DNA from: an uncultured Gammaproteobacteria bacterium
GTDB taxonomy: Bacteria; Pseudomonadota; Gammaproteobacteria; Coxiellales; Coxiellaceae
NCBI GenBank assembly: GCA_903870185.1
Contig: CAIQCE010000283.1
Span: forward strand, 1-18,026
Direction: 5' to 3'
Length of the DNA: 18,026 nucleotides
Below, one piece after another: positions 5,649 through 13,256 of the stretch. The translations under genes and the position numbers were made by a program. Each line of letters starts with the position of its first letter. Within the stretch, counting starts at the first letter, position 1. The notes under the pieces were generated by a model. The model was not told where the DNA came from. It made no database searches and saw nothing but the letters and a program-made list of their open reading frames with translations.

Positions 5649-5972
5649 TTATCTTTCGAGATACTGAAGCTTATCTTTCACCTCTTTCCATTCATCAGCA
5701 TCTTCAGGTGCTGCTTTTTGGGTCGTTATTAGGGGCCATTCCAGGGACAGTTCTGCGTTAAGTGCTAAAAAGTGTTGTTGATTTGCTGGGAGATCATCTT
5801 CAGCATAGATGGCATCTACTGGGCATTCAGGGACACAAAGATTGCAATCGATGCATTCTTCCGGATCAATCACTAAGAAATTGGGGCCTTCACGGAAGCA
5901 ATCCACGGGGCAGACCTCTACACAATCCGTATATTTACAGCGAATACAGCTTTCAGTCACAACGAAGGTCAT
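5649..5972 (-). CDS. fdxA: Seven-iron ferredoxin FdxA ([3Fe-4S][4Fe-4S])
   Basis: This 107-residue soluble electron carrier is of the Azotobacter FdI type. The cysteine spacing fits exactly: C9, C17, C21 and C50 for the [3Fe-4S] cluster; C25, C40, C43 and C46 for the [4Fe-4S] cluster; and C12 is the extra free cysteine. The two motifs are CIRCKYTDCVEVCP and CIDCNLCVPECP. The C-terminal helix region (EWPLITTQKAAPEDADEWKEVKDK) is typical of the family. The ATG at 5972 has AGGAGAAAACC just upstream. It is transcribed away from bolA. The sequence stays open for 41 codons beyond its TAA (see 5523-5648). Confidence 0.96.
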   Translation of the reverse strand: MTFVVTESCIRCKYTDCVEVCPVDCFREGPNFLVIDPEECIDCNLCVPECPVDAIYAEDDLPANQQHFLALNAELSLEWPLITTQKAAPEDADEWKEVKDKLQYLER

Positions 5973-6006
5973 GGTTTTCTCCTAGTGGGGCTTTTCAGTG
6001 GCAGCG

Positions 6007-6012
6007 ATTATA
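6007..6012 (-). promoter_or_regulatory. Candidate -10 of fdxA
   Basis: A perfect TATAAT is read on the minus strand in the 77-bp divergent gap between fdxA and bolA, 35 bases before the fdxA start. No strong -35 is visible at the usual spacing. Confidence 0.4.
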
Positions 6013-6049
6013 GTGTAATCTCAAGCACTAAAAAAGTAACAGGTGATTT

Positions 6050-6283
6050 ATGAGCTTATTAAGTCCAGAGCAAGTGAAAGAATGGATCGAAGCCGGAATG
6101 GTGGTTGACTCGATTAAGGTGGAAGGGGATGGTCATCATTTTGATGCTATTATCGTTTCACCCGCTTTTGAGGGGAAAAGTACCCTGGCTCGACATCGAA
6201 TGGTTTATGCGACTCTAGGTAGCAAGATGGGTAATGAAATTCATGCATTATCAATTAAAGCGCATGCTACCGGAGAAGTTTAG
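6050..6283 (+). CDS. BolA/IbaG-family protein
   Basis: This 77-residue protein matches the small BolA fold. The conserved core is FEGKSTLARHRMVYATLG, followed by the EIHALSIKAHAT segment. The HH pair at 29-30 (GDGHHFDAI) is a likely cluster-ligand region. It is closer to the IbaG/YrbA group than to BolA itself by length and motif. Such proteins partner monothiol glutaredoxins to bind a shared [2Fe-2S] cluster, and the next gene encodes exactly that partner 37 bases downstream. AACAGGTG lies before the ATG. In E. coli ibaG sits with the mla and murA genes, whereas here the context is Fe-S biology, so I leave the symbol open. Confidence 0.93.
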   Translation: MSLLSPEQVKEWIEAGMVVDSIKVEGDGHHFDAIIVSPAFEGKSTLARHRMVYATLGSKMGNEIHALSIKAHATGEV

Positions 6284-6320
6284 AAATATTTTTTAATGCT
6301 TTGTTTTAATGGAGAAATAT

Positions 6321-6632
6321 ATGTTAATTCATGATCAAATTGAACAGCAACTGAAGGCTAATCCAGTAGTGCTTTATATGAAGGGTACGGCTGATTTTCC
6401 GCAGTGTGGCTTCTCGGCTAAAGTGGTGCAAATTCTCAATACGTGCGGTACTAAATTCGTGGCCTACAATGTCTTGGAAAATCCTGAGTTACGCCAGGGG
6501 ATTAAAGATTATGCAGAATGGCCTACCATTCCACAGCTCTACATTAAAGGCGAATTAATTGGCGGTAGTGATATTGTCTCTGAGCTTTATGAGTCAGGAG
6601 AATTGCAAAAACTGCTTGCTGCAGCCGCCTAG
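6321..6632 (+). CDS. grxD: Monothiol glutaredoxin (Grx4/GrxD type)
   Basis: The 103-residue CGFS-type glutaredoxin has its active site at C29 (QCGFSAKVVQ), preceded by VVLYMKGTADFP. It continues with the glutathione-binding blocks WPTIPQLYIKGELIGGSDIV. These proteins carry a glutathione-ligated [2Fe-2S] cluster and pass it to Fe-S apoproteins, often as a heterodimer with BolA. I chose the second ATG (6321) because GGAGAAATAT places a ribosome site 6 bases upstream; the upstream ATG at 6309 overlaps that site. It follows bolA on the same strand with no terminator between them. Its 3' end overlaps by four bases the convergent small gene on the other strand. Confidence 0.96.
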   Translation: MLIHDQIEQQLKANPVVLYMKGTADFPQCGFSAKVVQILNTCGTKFVAYNVLENPELRQGIKDYAEWPTIPQLYIKGELIGGSDIVSELYESGELQKLLAAAA

Positions 6633-6820
6633 AACCCTTCCCAAAGATCTTCAGACGAGTCTGTTTTTTCTTTGAGCTCTTGATCCCTCAGTTGGTGAAT
6701 TCGTTGGTATTTTTGAATTTCGGCCAGCTGGGAAGGAGATTTAGGTTGAGTGGAATCAAATTCCTTCAACTTTAGGTCGATAGGGCTGACATAATTTTTA
6801 AGGGTTTTCTTTATTAACAT
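6629..6820 (-). CDS. Small conserved-looking protein of unknown function
   Basis: A 63-residue charged protein (MLIKKTLKNYVSPIDLKLKEF... DLWEGF) with about 40% charged or polar residues. It has a predicted helix around SPSQLAEIQKYQRIHQLRDQELKEK and no membrane segment or cysteine. I do not recognise a named family. Supporting evidence for a real gene: CAGAGG stands 5 bases before the ATG, the frame exactly fills the space between grxD and the large oxidoreductase, and it is divergent from that gene by only 39 bp with a TACAAT hexamer between them. Codon use looks like that of its neighbours. It could still be spurious. Confidence 0.6.
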   Translation of the reverse strand: MLIKKTLKNYVSPIDLKLKEFDSTQPKSPSQLAEIQKYQRIHQLRDQELKEKTDSSEDLWEGF

Positions 6821-6859
6821 ACGGCCTCTGTTACAATAGCAGACTTTGCCAGATCATAA

Positions 6860-9800
6860 ATGAGTTTGAGCCAATTTGCTATGCTTAGCCCTGCATTGAA
6901 ATTAAAAGGATTTAGTTTTAAAGAGCTTTCTTCTCCTGAGGGATTATTACGTCTTGATGCTGAGTTTCAATCCTTTCTTCAAAACCAAGATCCCACATTA
7001 GCTTTAGGTCTAAAGGTCTATCGCCAGGCTAATGGTTCGATGAGTTCTGCTCAAAAAACCGAGTGGATCTTAGAAGCTGCCCCCTTTTTAGAAAGCTTTA
7101 TTGCCGAAATTTTTATGATTGAGCCTGAAGTAGAGGCGGCTCAAGAGCTGCTATTAAAACAAAATCCCATCTTTGCTTTTAAAAAACAGTATGTATTGCG
7201 GTTAGCCAAACATGCGGGTTATGAGGTTTTGCCTGATTTCCAAAGCTTGAATCAATGGTTGATGGCTCAGGTCCCAAAATCCAATGAATTAGAGTTATCG
7301 GTTGCAGAGCTCGGTGTTGCATTCTTAGAGAGCCAAAATCAAGAGTCAATTGATCGATTAACTCAATGGGTGATTGCAGTATCTAATACGCCAGAAGGCC
7401 AAGCTCTGGTCAAAGATTGGGTGAGTTTTCACCAGCCAAAACGTTTGGACTATCAGCATTTAGTCAAATTAGAGCCAGTTGAAAATCTAGAAGGTCCACT
7501 TCGTCTGCAATCTTCTCCTTCAGAATTTCGCTCACGTGATGGGTTTGATTTAACTGATAATCGAATGAATCAAAAAGAAATTCTTAATGAGATCCATTAC
7601 TGTGTTTATTGTCATAAAAATGAAGGTGATTTCTGCTCCTCTGGTTTTCCAGTCAAAAAATCTGATCTTAGTCAAGGGATTAAAACAAATCCTTTGGGTG
7701 AAACTTTAAATGGATGTCCCTTGGATGAAAAGATCTCTGAAATGCATACGCTTAAAAGGGATGGCTGGGGGGTGGCGGCATTAGCCACTATTATGATCGA
7801 CAATCCTATGTGTCCAGCAACCGGGCATAGAATTTGCAATGATTGCATGAAATCTTGCATCTATCAAAAGCAAGAACCTGTTAATATTCCTCAAGTTGAA
7901 ACGGGTGTTTTAACCGATATATTAGCTTTGCCTTGGGGGGTGGAAATCTATCTATTATTGACACGTTGGAACCCTTTGCGCGAGCGGCAATGGATTTTAA
8001 AGCCTTACAATGGCTTGAAAGTATTGGTGATGGGGATGGGGCCTGCCGGTTTTAGCCTGGCTCATCATCTCATAATGGAAGGGTTTGCTGTTGTCGGGGC
8101 GGATGGCTTAAAGATTGAGCATTTGCCCCAAGAATACTTAGACCAGCCTATTTATCGATATCAAGATTTGGAAGAGCGTTTATCAGAGCGGGTGATGTCT
8201 GGTTTCGGGGGTGTTGCTGAATATGGAATCACAGTTCGTTGGGATAAAAACTTTCTTAAATTGATTTATTTGAGTTTAGTAAGATCTCATAAGTTTCAAG
8301 TAGTTGGAAGTGTAAGATTTGGTGGAACTTTAACTGTTGAAGATGCCTGGAAATACGGATTTGATCATTTGGCAGTAGCAGTGGGGGCTGGTCTTCCACG
8401 AGAATTGAAAATTGAAAATAGCTTGGCGCCTGGGATGAGACAGGCGAATGATTTTCTTATGGCTCTACAACTGACGGGTGCTGCAAAATCCTCTAGCTTA
8501 GCCAATTTACAGGTTCGATTGCCTGCCGTCGTGATTGGGGGTGGGCTAACAGGAATTGATACTGCAACTGAGGTCCAAGCCTACTACATCGTTCAGGTTG
8601 AAAAAATCTTGAAGCGTTATCAAAAGCTAGTGGAGCAAAAAACAGAGGCTGAAATTCGTTCTCAATTTACCCCTCATGATCTTAGTATTTTGGATGAATT
8701 TATTGCTCATGGAAAAGCAGTTCAGCAGGAACGGGGGTTGGCTCGAGCTGAAAATCGATTGCCTCAATTTATTCCCCTATTACGACAATGGGGTGGGGTG
8801 ACGGTTGCCTATAGGCGCCGAATGCAAGATTCTCCTGCCTATAGGCGTAATCATGAGGAAGTCGCAAAGGCCCTGGAAGAGGGGATTTATTATGCTGAAG
8901 GATTGGAGCCTACAAAGGTTAAGTGCGACTCTTATGGGGATGTGTTAGCTCTAGAGTTTGAATCACATTTAAACCCTGAGCCTCAAATATTGCCCGCTCG
9001 TTCCATTTTTGTTGCGACCGGAGCTAAACCGAATATTGCCTATGAATTTGAACATCGGGGGAGCTTTCCGAGAGAAGGGCTGGAATATCAATCATTTGAA
9101 GAAGTAGATGGAATTTTACACAGAATTGAGCAGCGTCAATATACTAAGTCTGAGAAAATTGGGGCCTTCACGGGTTATCACCAACATGATCATCGAGTTT
9201 CATTCTTAGGTGATACTCACCCAGTTTTTCATGGGAGTGTCGTTAAGGCAATTGCTTCAGGTAAGACCCTCTATCCGCAAATTGTGAATAGTTTGAAGGC
9301 TCGTTATCACCATGCTGCCAATGAAGCTGAATACTCTGAGTTTAGACTTAAAATTCAAACCTTATTTAGCTGTGAAGTTTTATCTGTGCAGCGTCATACT
9401 TCTCAGGTAATTGAGTTAAAAGTGCATGCACCTATAGCGGCTCGACATTTTAAACCTGGTCAATTTTATCGGTTGCAGAACTATGAGCGAAATGCCGTTT
9501 CTATTGGAGATACTCGTCTACAAACAGAAGCGATGGCTTTAATGGCAGCTCCTATTCCTAATCATCCCGATCAGCTTTCCTTTATGATCTTAGAGCGAGG
9601 CCTTAGTTCTAGAATTGCAGCGCAGTTTAAAGTCGGTGAATCGCTCGCTTTAATGGGTCCGACAGGAGTTCGAACTAAAGTCGCTGAGGGTGAAATCGTA
9701 TTAGTGATTGGCAGTGCGATGGCGGCTATCTATATGCGTTCCATGGCTCAGGAGTGGAAAAGCTTGAATGCTCGAGTCATATTTTTAGCTGATTTTAAGC

Positions 9801-10318
9801 ATCCTGATGAAATATTGTGTCAGGCTGAGCTTGAAGATATTTGTGAGCAAATAATTTGGAGCTCATCGACGCCAGGGTCTATTAAGTCGAGAGCTCAGGA
9901 TCAAGTGATCGATGTAGATTGGGGTGAAGCTCTGCTCCATTATGCAGAAGGGCATTGGACTAATAGTCTACCTTTCAAAGAGATTCATTCTGTTTGGATC
10001 ATCGGCCCGGCGGGGCTATTGCGAGCTGTCCAAGAGCTTCGAGTAGGGCGTCTTGCTGCTTATGTTTCCCAAGAAATGAAATTCATCGCTTCTGTTTATG
10101 GGCCGATGCAATGCATGTTGAAGGGGGTTTGTGCTCAATGCTTGCAATGGCAGATCGATCCTGTAACCGGTGAAAGAACGAAAGCTGTGTATGCTTGCTC
10201 TTGGCATAATCAGCCCCTGGAAGTGATTGATACAGAAAACATCGATCAGCGCCTAGGGCAAAATCATATGCAGGAGCGCTTGGGAGGGCTTTGGTTAGAT
10301 TATTTGGAGCATTTATAA
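6860..10318 (+). CDS. Giant FAD/NAD/Fe-S oxidoreductase: GltD-like core fused to a PyrK/ferredoxin-reductase-like tail
   Basis: The 1152-residue protein has these parts in order. (1) A mostly helical N-terminal region (1-240) that I cannot assign. (2) A cysteine-rich region: C248, C251, C259, C286, C318, C326, C329 and C333, reminiscent of the N-terminal [4Fe-4S] domain of GltD-type enzymes. (3) A pyridine-nucleotide-disulfide oxidoreductase core with dinucleotide motifs GMGPAG (392-397) and GGGLTG (560-565), and IFVATGAKPN near 720. (4) From about 835, a ferredoxin-reductase FAD domain (FKPGQFYRLQNYE) and a nucleotide domain (LVIGSAMAAIYMRSM). (5) A C-terminal cysteine set C1085-x5-C1091-x2-C1094-x18-C1113, like the [2Fe-2S] site of PyrK. 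It probably moves electrons between NAD(P)H and an unknown partner. The electron route and substrate are not readable. The start lacks a good ribosome site. It is most likely a soluble cytoplasmic enzyme. Confidence 0.88.
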   Translation: MSLSQFAMLSPALKLKGFSFKELSSPEGLLRLDAEFQSFLQNQDPTLALGLKVYRQANGSMSSAQKTEWILEAAPFLESFIAEIFMIEPEVEAAQELLLKQNPIFAFKKQYVLRLAKHAGYEVLPDFQSLNQWLMAQVPKSNELELSVAELGVAFLESQNQESIDRLTQWVIAVSNTPEGQALVKDWVSFHQPKRLDYQHLVKLEPVENLEGPLRLQSSPSEFRSRDGFDLTDNRMNQKEILNEIHYCVYCHKNEGDFCSSGFPVKKSDLSQGIKTNPLGETLNGCPLDEKISEMHTLKRDGWGVAALATIMIDNPMCPATGHRICNDCMKSCIYQKQEPVNIPQVETGVLTDILALPWGVEIYLLLTRWNPLRERQWILKPYNGLKVLVMGMGPAGFSLAHHLIMEGFAVVGADGLKIEHLPQEYLDQPIYRYQDLEERLSERVMSGFGGVAEYGITVRWDKNFLKLIYLSLVRSHKFQVVGSVRFGGTLTVEDAWKYGFDHLAVAVGAGLPRELKIENSLAPGMRQANDFLMALQLTGAAKSSSLANLQVRLPAVVIGGGLTGIDTATEVQAYYIVQVEKILKRYQKLVEQKTEAEIRSQFTPHDLSILDEFIAHGKAVQQERGLARAENRLPQFIPLLRQWGGVTVAYRRRMQDSPAYRRNHEEVAKALEEGIYYAEGLEPTKVKCDSYGDVLALEFESHLNPEPQILPARSIFVATGAKPNIAYEFEHRGSFPREGLEYQSFEEVDGILHRIEQRQYTKSEKIGAFTGYHQHDHRVSFLGDTHPVFHGSVVKAIASGKTLYPQIVNSLKARYHHAANEAEYSEFRLKIQTLFSCEVLSVQRHTSQVIELKVHAPIAARHFKPGQFYRLQNYERNAVSIGDTRLQTEAMALMAAPIPNHPDQLSFMILERGLSSRIAAQFKVGESLALMGPTGVRTKVAEGEIVLVIGSAMAAIYMRSMAQEWKSLNARVIFLADFKHPDEILCQAELEDICEQIIWSSSTPGSIKSRAQDQVIDVDWGEALLHYAEGHWTNSLPFKEIHSVWIIGPAGLLRAVQELRVGRLAAYVSQEMKFIASVYGPMQCMLKGVCAQCLQWQIDPVTGERTKAVYACSWHNQPLEVIDTENIDQRLGQNHMQERLGGLWLDYLEHL

Positions 10319-10328
10319 TAGGGTTTGA

Positions 10329-10375
10329 ATTTTGGTGCCTGGCACCCTAGTGTATAGGGTGTCAGGCACCAAAAT
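10329..10375. repeat. 21-bp hairpin repeat of the GGTGCC-type
   Basis: ATTTTGGTGCCTGGCACCCTA (21 bases; 10329-10349) pairs with 10355-10375 across a 5-base loop with one G-T wobble, beginning 11 bases after the oxidoreductase stop. The core GGTGCCTGGCACC is itself palindromic. No T tract follows, so it is a poor classical terminator but could stabilise or end the transcript. A related arm pair occurs at 15693-15767. Similar GGTGCC repeats elsewhere are REP-like (general knowledge). The rest of the 136-bp gap shows only the rhodanese leader. Confidence 0.75.
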
Positions 10376-10454
10376 ATGGTCACGATAAAGCTGTAGGCCA
10401 AAAGTGACTTTTTCATGGACGAATGGTAAATTGCAAATAAATAGAGGAAGTTAT

Positions 10455-10781
10455 ATGGAATATCAAGAAATTAATTGTAATCAGCTGCAGGACTTGTTGG
10501 CATCAGGCGATATCATTGTATTGGATATTCGTTCTGATGATTCCTACGCCGCAGGACATCTCCCAGGAGCTACTCATTTAAAGGTCTCAGCTTTAGATGA
10601 ATTTTGTAAACGGCCGGATCGAAATGAGCAGAAGGTGTTAGTGTATTGCTATCATGGAATCAGTAGTCAATCGGCTGCGCGTTTTTTACAAGATGCTGGA
10701 TTTGGAAAAGTCTATAGTTTGATTGGCGGCTATGAAGGATGGCTTGCGCAGCATTCACGTTCCGAGGCTACTTCAGGTTAG
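10455..10781 (+). CDS. glpE: Single-domain rhodanese (thiosulfate sulfurtransferase, GlpE-like)
   Basis: The 108-residue protein has the full single rhodanese domain: VLDIRSDDSYAAGHLPGA at 22-39, the catalytic loop VYCYHGISS with C65, and the terminal SLIGGYEGW. GlpE-type enzymes transfer sulfane sulfur from thiosulfate to acceptors. I chose the ATG at 10455 because AGAGGAAG lies 6 bases before it; a longer frame from 10404 lacks a ribosome site. nadA starts 6 bases after its stop, so the two are in one operon. Sulfur delivery beside Fe-S enzymes fits the local theme (inference). The symbol is by domain size and motif; other small rhodaneses such as PspE are less likely. Confidence 0.88.
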   Translation: MEYQEINCNQLQDLLASGDIIVLDIRSDDSYAAGHLPGATHLKVSALDEFCKRPDRNEQKVLVYCYHGISSQSAARFLQDAGFGKVYSLIGGYEGWLAQHSRSEATSG

Positions 10782-10787
10782 GTTGCT

Positions 10788-11753
10788 ATGAGTTCTGAAA
10801 AAATTGCGCAATTTGGGCGTATTAAGAAACTACTACATGAAGAAGATGCGGTCTTGATTGCGCATTACTATACCGAACCTGAAATTCAAGCTTTGGCGGA
10901 TGAAACAGGTGGTTGTGTTGCTGATTCACTCGCAATGGCTGAATTTGGTCTAAAGCATCCCGCTAAAACTTTGGTGATTGCAGGTGTTCGTTTCATGGGT
11001 GAGACTGCTAAAATCTTAAGTCCAGAGAAGCGAGTTTTGATGCCCACCTTAGATGCAACCTGTTCCTTAGATTTAAGTTGCCCTATTGAAGAATTTTCTC
11101 AATTTTGTGATCAACATCCGGATCGAACCGTGGTGGTTTATGCGAACACTTCGGCTGCTGTAAAAGCCCGGGCTGATTGGGTAGTGACTTCCAGCGTGGC
11201 AATTCCCATCATCGATCATTTAGATAGTGAGGGGCATAAAATTTTATGGGCGCCTGATCGTTATTTGGGGCATTACCTTCAGCAACAAACAGGGGCCGAT
11301 ATGTTGCTCTGGCAAGGTAGCTGTATAGTTCATGAGGAATTTAAATCAATAGAATTAGCTGATTTAAAAGCTCAATATCCAGAGGCAGCAGTATTGGTTC
11401 ATCCAGAATCACCCGAAGCTGTCATTGAATTAGCAGACGTTGTGGGTTCAACTTCTCGATTATTAAAAGCCGTGACTGAATTGGATAATGAAATTTTTAT
11501 CGTAGGAACTGATCGAGGTATTTTTTATAAAATGCAACAAGCGGCTCCTCACAAACAATTTATCGAGGCGCCGACTTCAGGGTATGGAGCCACTTGCAAG
11601 AGCTGTGCTCACTGTCCTTGGATGGCGATGAATACTCTAGATCGTTTGGAATCTACTTTTCAACATTTGAATAATGAAATTCATTTGGAGAGTCATTTAA
11701 TTGAGCGTGCGCGAATTCCCCTTGAACGAATGGTTCACTTTTCGGCGACTTGA
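10788..11753 (+). CDS. nadA: Quinolinate synthase NadA
   Basis: This 321-residue enzyme condenses iminoaspartate with dihydroxyacetone phosphate to quinolinate, the precursor of NAD, using a [4Fe-4S] cluster. Cluster ligands are C92 (TCSLDLSC), C179 (WQGSCIVHE) and C276 (CKSCAHCPWMAMN); these align with E. coli C113, C200 and C297 at a constant 21-residue offset. Substrate motifs YANTSAAVKARADWVVTSS and GVRFMGETAKIL are intact. The start ATG follows the rhodanese stop by 6 bases. nadB and nadC are not in the window. The chain is a little shorter than the E. coli enzyme at the N terminus but complete. Confidence 0.97.
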   Translation: MSSEKIAQFGRIKKLLHEEDAVLIAHYYTEPEIQALADETGGCVADSLAMAEFGLKHPAKTLVIAGVRFMGETAKILSPEKRVLMPTLDATCSLDLSCPIEEFSQFCDQHPDRTVVVYANTSAAVKARADWVVTSSVAIPIIDHLDSEGHKILWAPDRYLGHYLQQQTGADMLLWQGSCIVHEEFKSIELADLKAQYPEAAVLVHPESPEAVIELADVVGSTSRLLKAVTELDNEIFIVGTDRGIFYKMQQAAPHKQFIEAPTSGYGATCKSCAHCPWMAMNTLDRLESTFQHLNNEIHLESHLIERARIPLERMVHFSAT

Positions 11754-11761
11754 GAAATTCT

Positions 11762-12118
11762 ATGAACTCTGAATTAAAAGCTAAATCGGATCAACTCAAC
11801 CTTGCTGGAATTAAACATCATATTTTTCTTTGTTGTGATCAAGCTAAGCCTAAATGTTGTGCTTATGAGGCAGGGATTGAATCTTGGGATTATTTAAAAA
11901 AACGTATTCGTGAATTAGAACAAGAAGGTGTTGTTGGGCTTTATAGAACAAAAGCCAATTGTTTGAGAGTTTGTGTCCAAGGACCAATCGCTGTGGTTTA
12001 TCCTGATGGGGTTTGGTATCGTTCCTGCACTCCTGCTGTTTTAGAGCGTATTTTGCAGGAGCATTTGATCGGAGGGGTTCCTGTGAAAGATTATCAAATC
12101 GATGTGAATCATGATTAG
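11762..12118 (+). CDS. Thioredoxin-like [2Fe-2S] ferredoxin
   Basis: This 118-residue protein resembles the (2Fe-2S) ferredoxin domain family with thioredoxin fold. Cysteines are C24-C25, C32-C33, C67 and C71 (LCCDQAKPKCC and ANCLRVCVQGP), plus C89. The family uses about four of these as cluster ligands, in a C-x(8-12)-C ... C-x3-C pattern. The ATG at 11762 lies 9 bases past the nadA stop with GAGA before it; an upstream TTG at 11750 would overlap nadA and is less likely. Its 3' end overlaps the next gene by 8 bases, so translational coupling is likely. It is probably a small electron carrier or cluster sensor linked to NAD or Fe-S metabolism; the partner is unknown. Confidence 0.88.
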   Translation: MNSELKAKSDQLNLAGIKHHIFLCCDQAKPKCCAYEAGIESWDYLKKRIRELEQEGVVGLYRTKANCLRVCVQGPIAVVYPDGVWYRSCTPAVLERILQEHLIGGVPVKDYQIDVNHD

Positions 12119-12935
12119 CGGACATCTGCGAAAGTTAAAAGCCGTTCTGAAAACTCCAGTAGAATATGAATTGACGATGGCGAATGAGAGCATTCCTCTT
12201 AATGCACTTCTGGGTTGTTCTTTAAATTTAAAATTTCAAGATGAAATTCTTTGTGTGAACTGCAATCAACAAACAAAGACCAGTTTTAATCAAGGGCACT
12301 GTTTTCGTTGTTTCAAAACCCTAGCCTCATGTGATCTGTGTATTATGAAACCTGAAACCTGTCACTTTGCTCAAGGCACTTGCCGAGATGAAACCTGGGC
12401 GAATGATTTTTGCATGCAGCCTCATATCGTTTATTTAGCAAATTCTTCAGCGATGAAGGTTGGGATTACACGAATGACCCAAATGCCAACGCGTTGGATT
12501 GATCAAGGGGCGGAGCAAGCTTTGCCGATATTTGAAGTTAAAACACGTTATCATTCAGGTTTGATAGAAAGCATTTTTAAAGACCATGTTTCTGATAGAA
12601 CCAACTGGAGAAATATGTTGAAAGCAAATGCTGAGCCTATTGATCTTTTAAAAGAACGAGATCAACTATTGCTTAAGGTTGAAAAATATTTGCTGCGAGC
12701 TAAAAAATCCTATTCAGATCTGGTAATTGAACCATTATTGAATGAAAATTTAATAACTATTCAATATCCCATTTTAGAATATCCTAAGAAGATACAAAGT
12801 CTTTCCTTTGAGAAAACACCTGAAATACAAGGGACGTTATTGGGCATTAAAGGCCAATATTTAATTTTAGATACGGGCGTTTTGAATATTCGAAAATACA
12901 CCGGTTACAGTTTGCATATTTCTTTAAATACTTAA
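12111..12935 (+). CDS. DUF2797 cysteine-rich protein
   Basis: This 274-residue protein matches the DUF2797 family. N-terminal zinc-finger-like pairs are seen: CVNC (48-51), CFRC (64-67), CDLC (74-77), then C84, C91 and C101. A GIY-YIG-like segment follows with VYLANSSAMKVGITR (107-121) and the TRWIDQGA block (127-134). Family function is unknown; the combination suggests a metal-binding nucleic-acid-related protein (inference). The start ATG overlaps the ferredoxin stop by 8 bases. AGGGG upstream within the ferredoxin gene is a possible ribosome site but distant. Codon use resembles that of neighbours. The C-terminal third has no clear motif. Confidence 0.88.
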   Translation: MISGHLRKLKAVLKTPVEYELTMANESIPLNALLGCSLNLKFQDEILCVNCNQQTKTSFNQGHCFRCFKTLASCDLCIMKPETCHFAQGTCRDETWANDFCMQPHIVYLANSSAMKVGITRMTQMPTRWIDQGAEQALPIFEVKTRYHSGLIESIFKDHVSDRTNWRNMLKANAEPIDLLKERDQLLLKVEKYLLRAKKSYSDLVIEPLLNENLITIQYPILEYPKKIQSLSFEKTPEIQGTLLGIKGQYLILDTGVLNIRKYTGYSLHISLNT

Positions 12936-12948
12936 AGGTTGAGTAGTT

Positions 12949-13218
12949 ATGATTGATTTGGCTTATTATTCAGATTTGATTGGGATTGTTGGAGTCGTTA
13001 TGGTTCTAATCGCCTATGCAATGCTTCAATTAAATAAAATTTCTCAAAGAAGTTTTTGGTTTTCATTTGTTAATTTATTGGGATCAATCTTGATTTTGAT
13101 TTCATTAATGTATCATTGGAATCTGGCTTCAGTGATTATTGAAATTTCTTGGTTGATTATTAGTACGTTTGGGGTTGTGAAGTGGTTGCAGCGGAATAAA
13201 AGGTCGGCTGGTTGGTAA
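12949..13218 (+). CDS. CBU_0592-family small membrane protein
   Basis: This 89-residue protein has three predicted transmembrane helices at about 8-27, 36-56 and 60-80, with short loops and a basic C-terminal tail (RNKRSAGW). The start DLIGIVGVVMVLIAYAMLQLNKI is typical of the CBU_0592 family (named after a Coxiella locus). Its role is not known. It starts 13 bases after the DUF2797 stop with AAAGGTTGAGTAGTT before the ATG, so it is the last gene of the 10455-13218 unit. It converges with hemW. Confidence 0.87.
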   Translation: MIDLAYYSDLIGIVGVVMVLIAYAMLQLNKISQRSFWFSFVNLLGSILILISLMYHWNLASVIIEISWLIISTFGVVKWLQRNKRSAGW

Positions 13219-13256
13219 AGTGTATGTGGTACGAATAACTCCGTGCTATATATGGC

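Noticed and set aside
5457..5732. 91-residue plus-strand frame with a GTG start
   Set aside because: It overlaps fdxA by 84 bases in antisense, contains the GC-rich patch and has no ribosome site. It is composition-driven and not supported as a gene.
7672..10207. Two antisense frames within the large oxidoreductase
   Set aside because: They sit in coding DNA with intact family motifs on the other strand, and neither has a ribosome site.
11850..12125. 91-residue minus-strand frame across the ferredoxin gene
   Set aside because: Antisense to the [2Fe-2S] ferredoxin, whose cysteine motifs and coupling support the plus strand.
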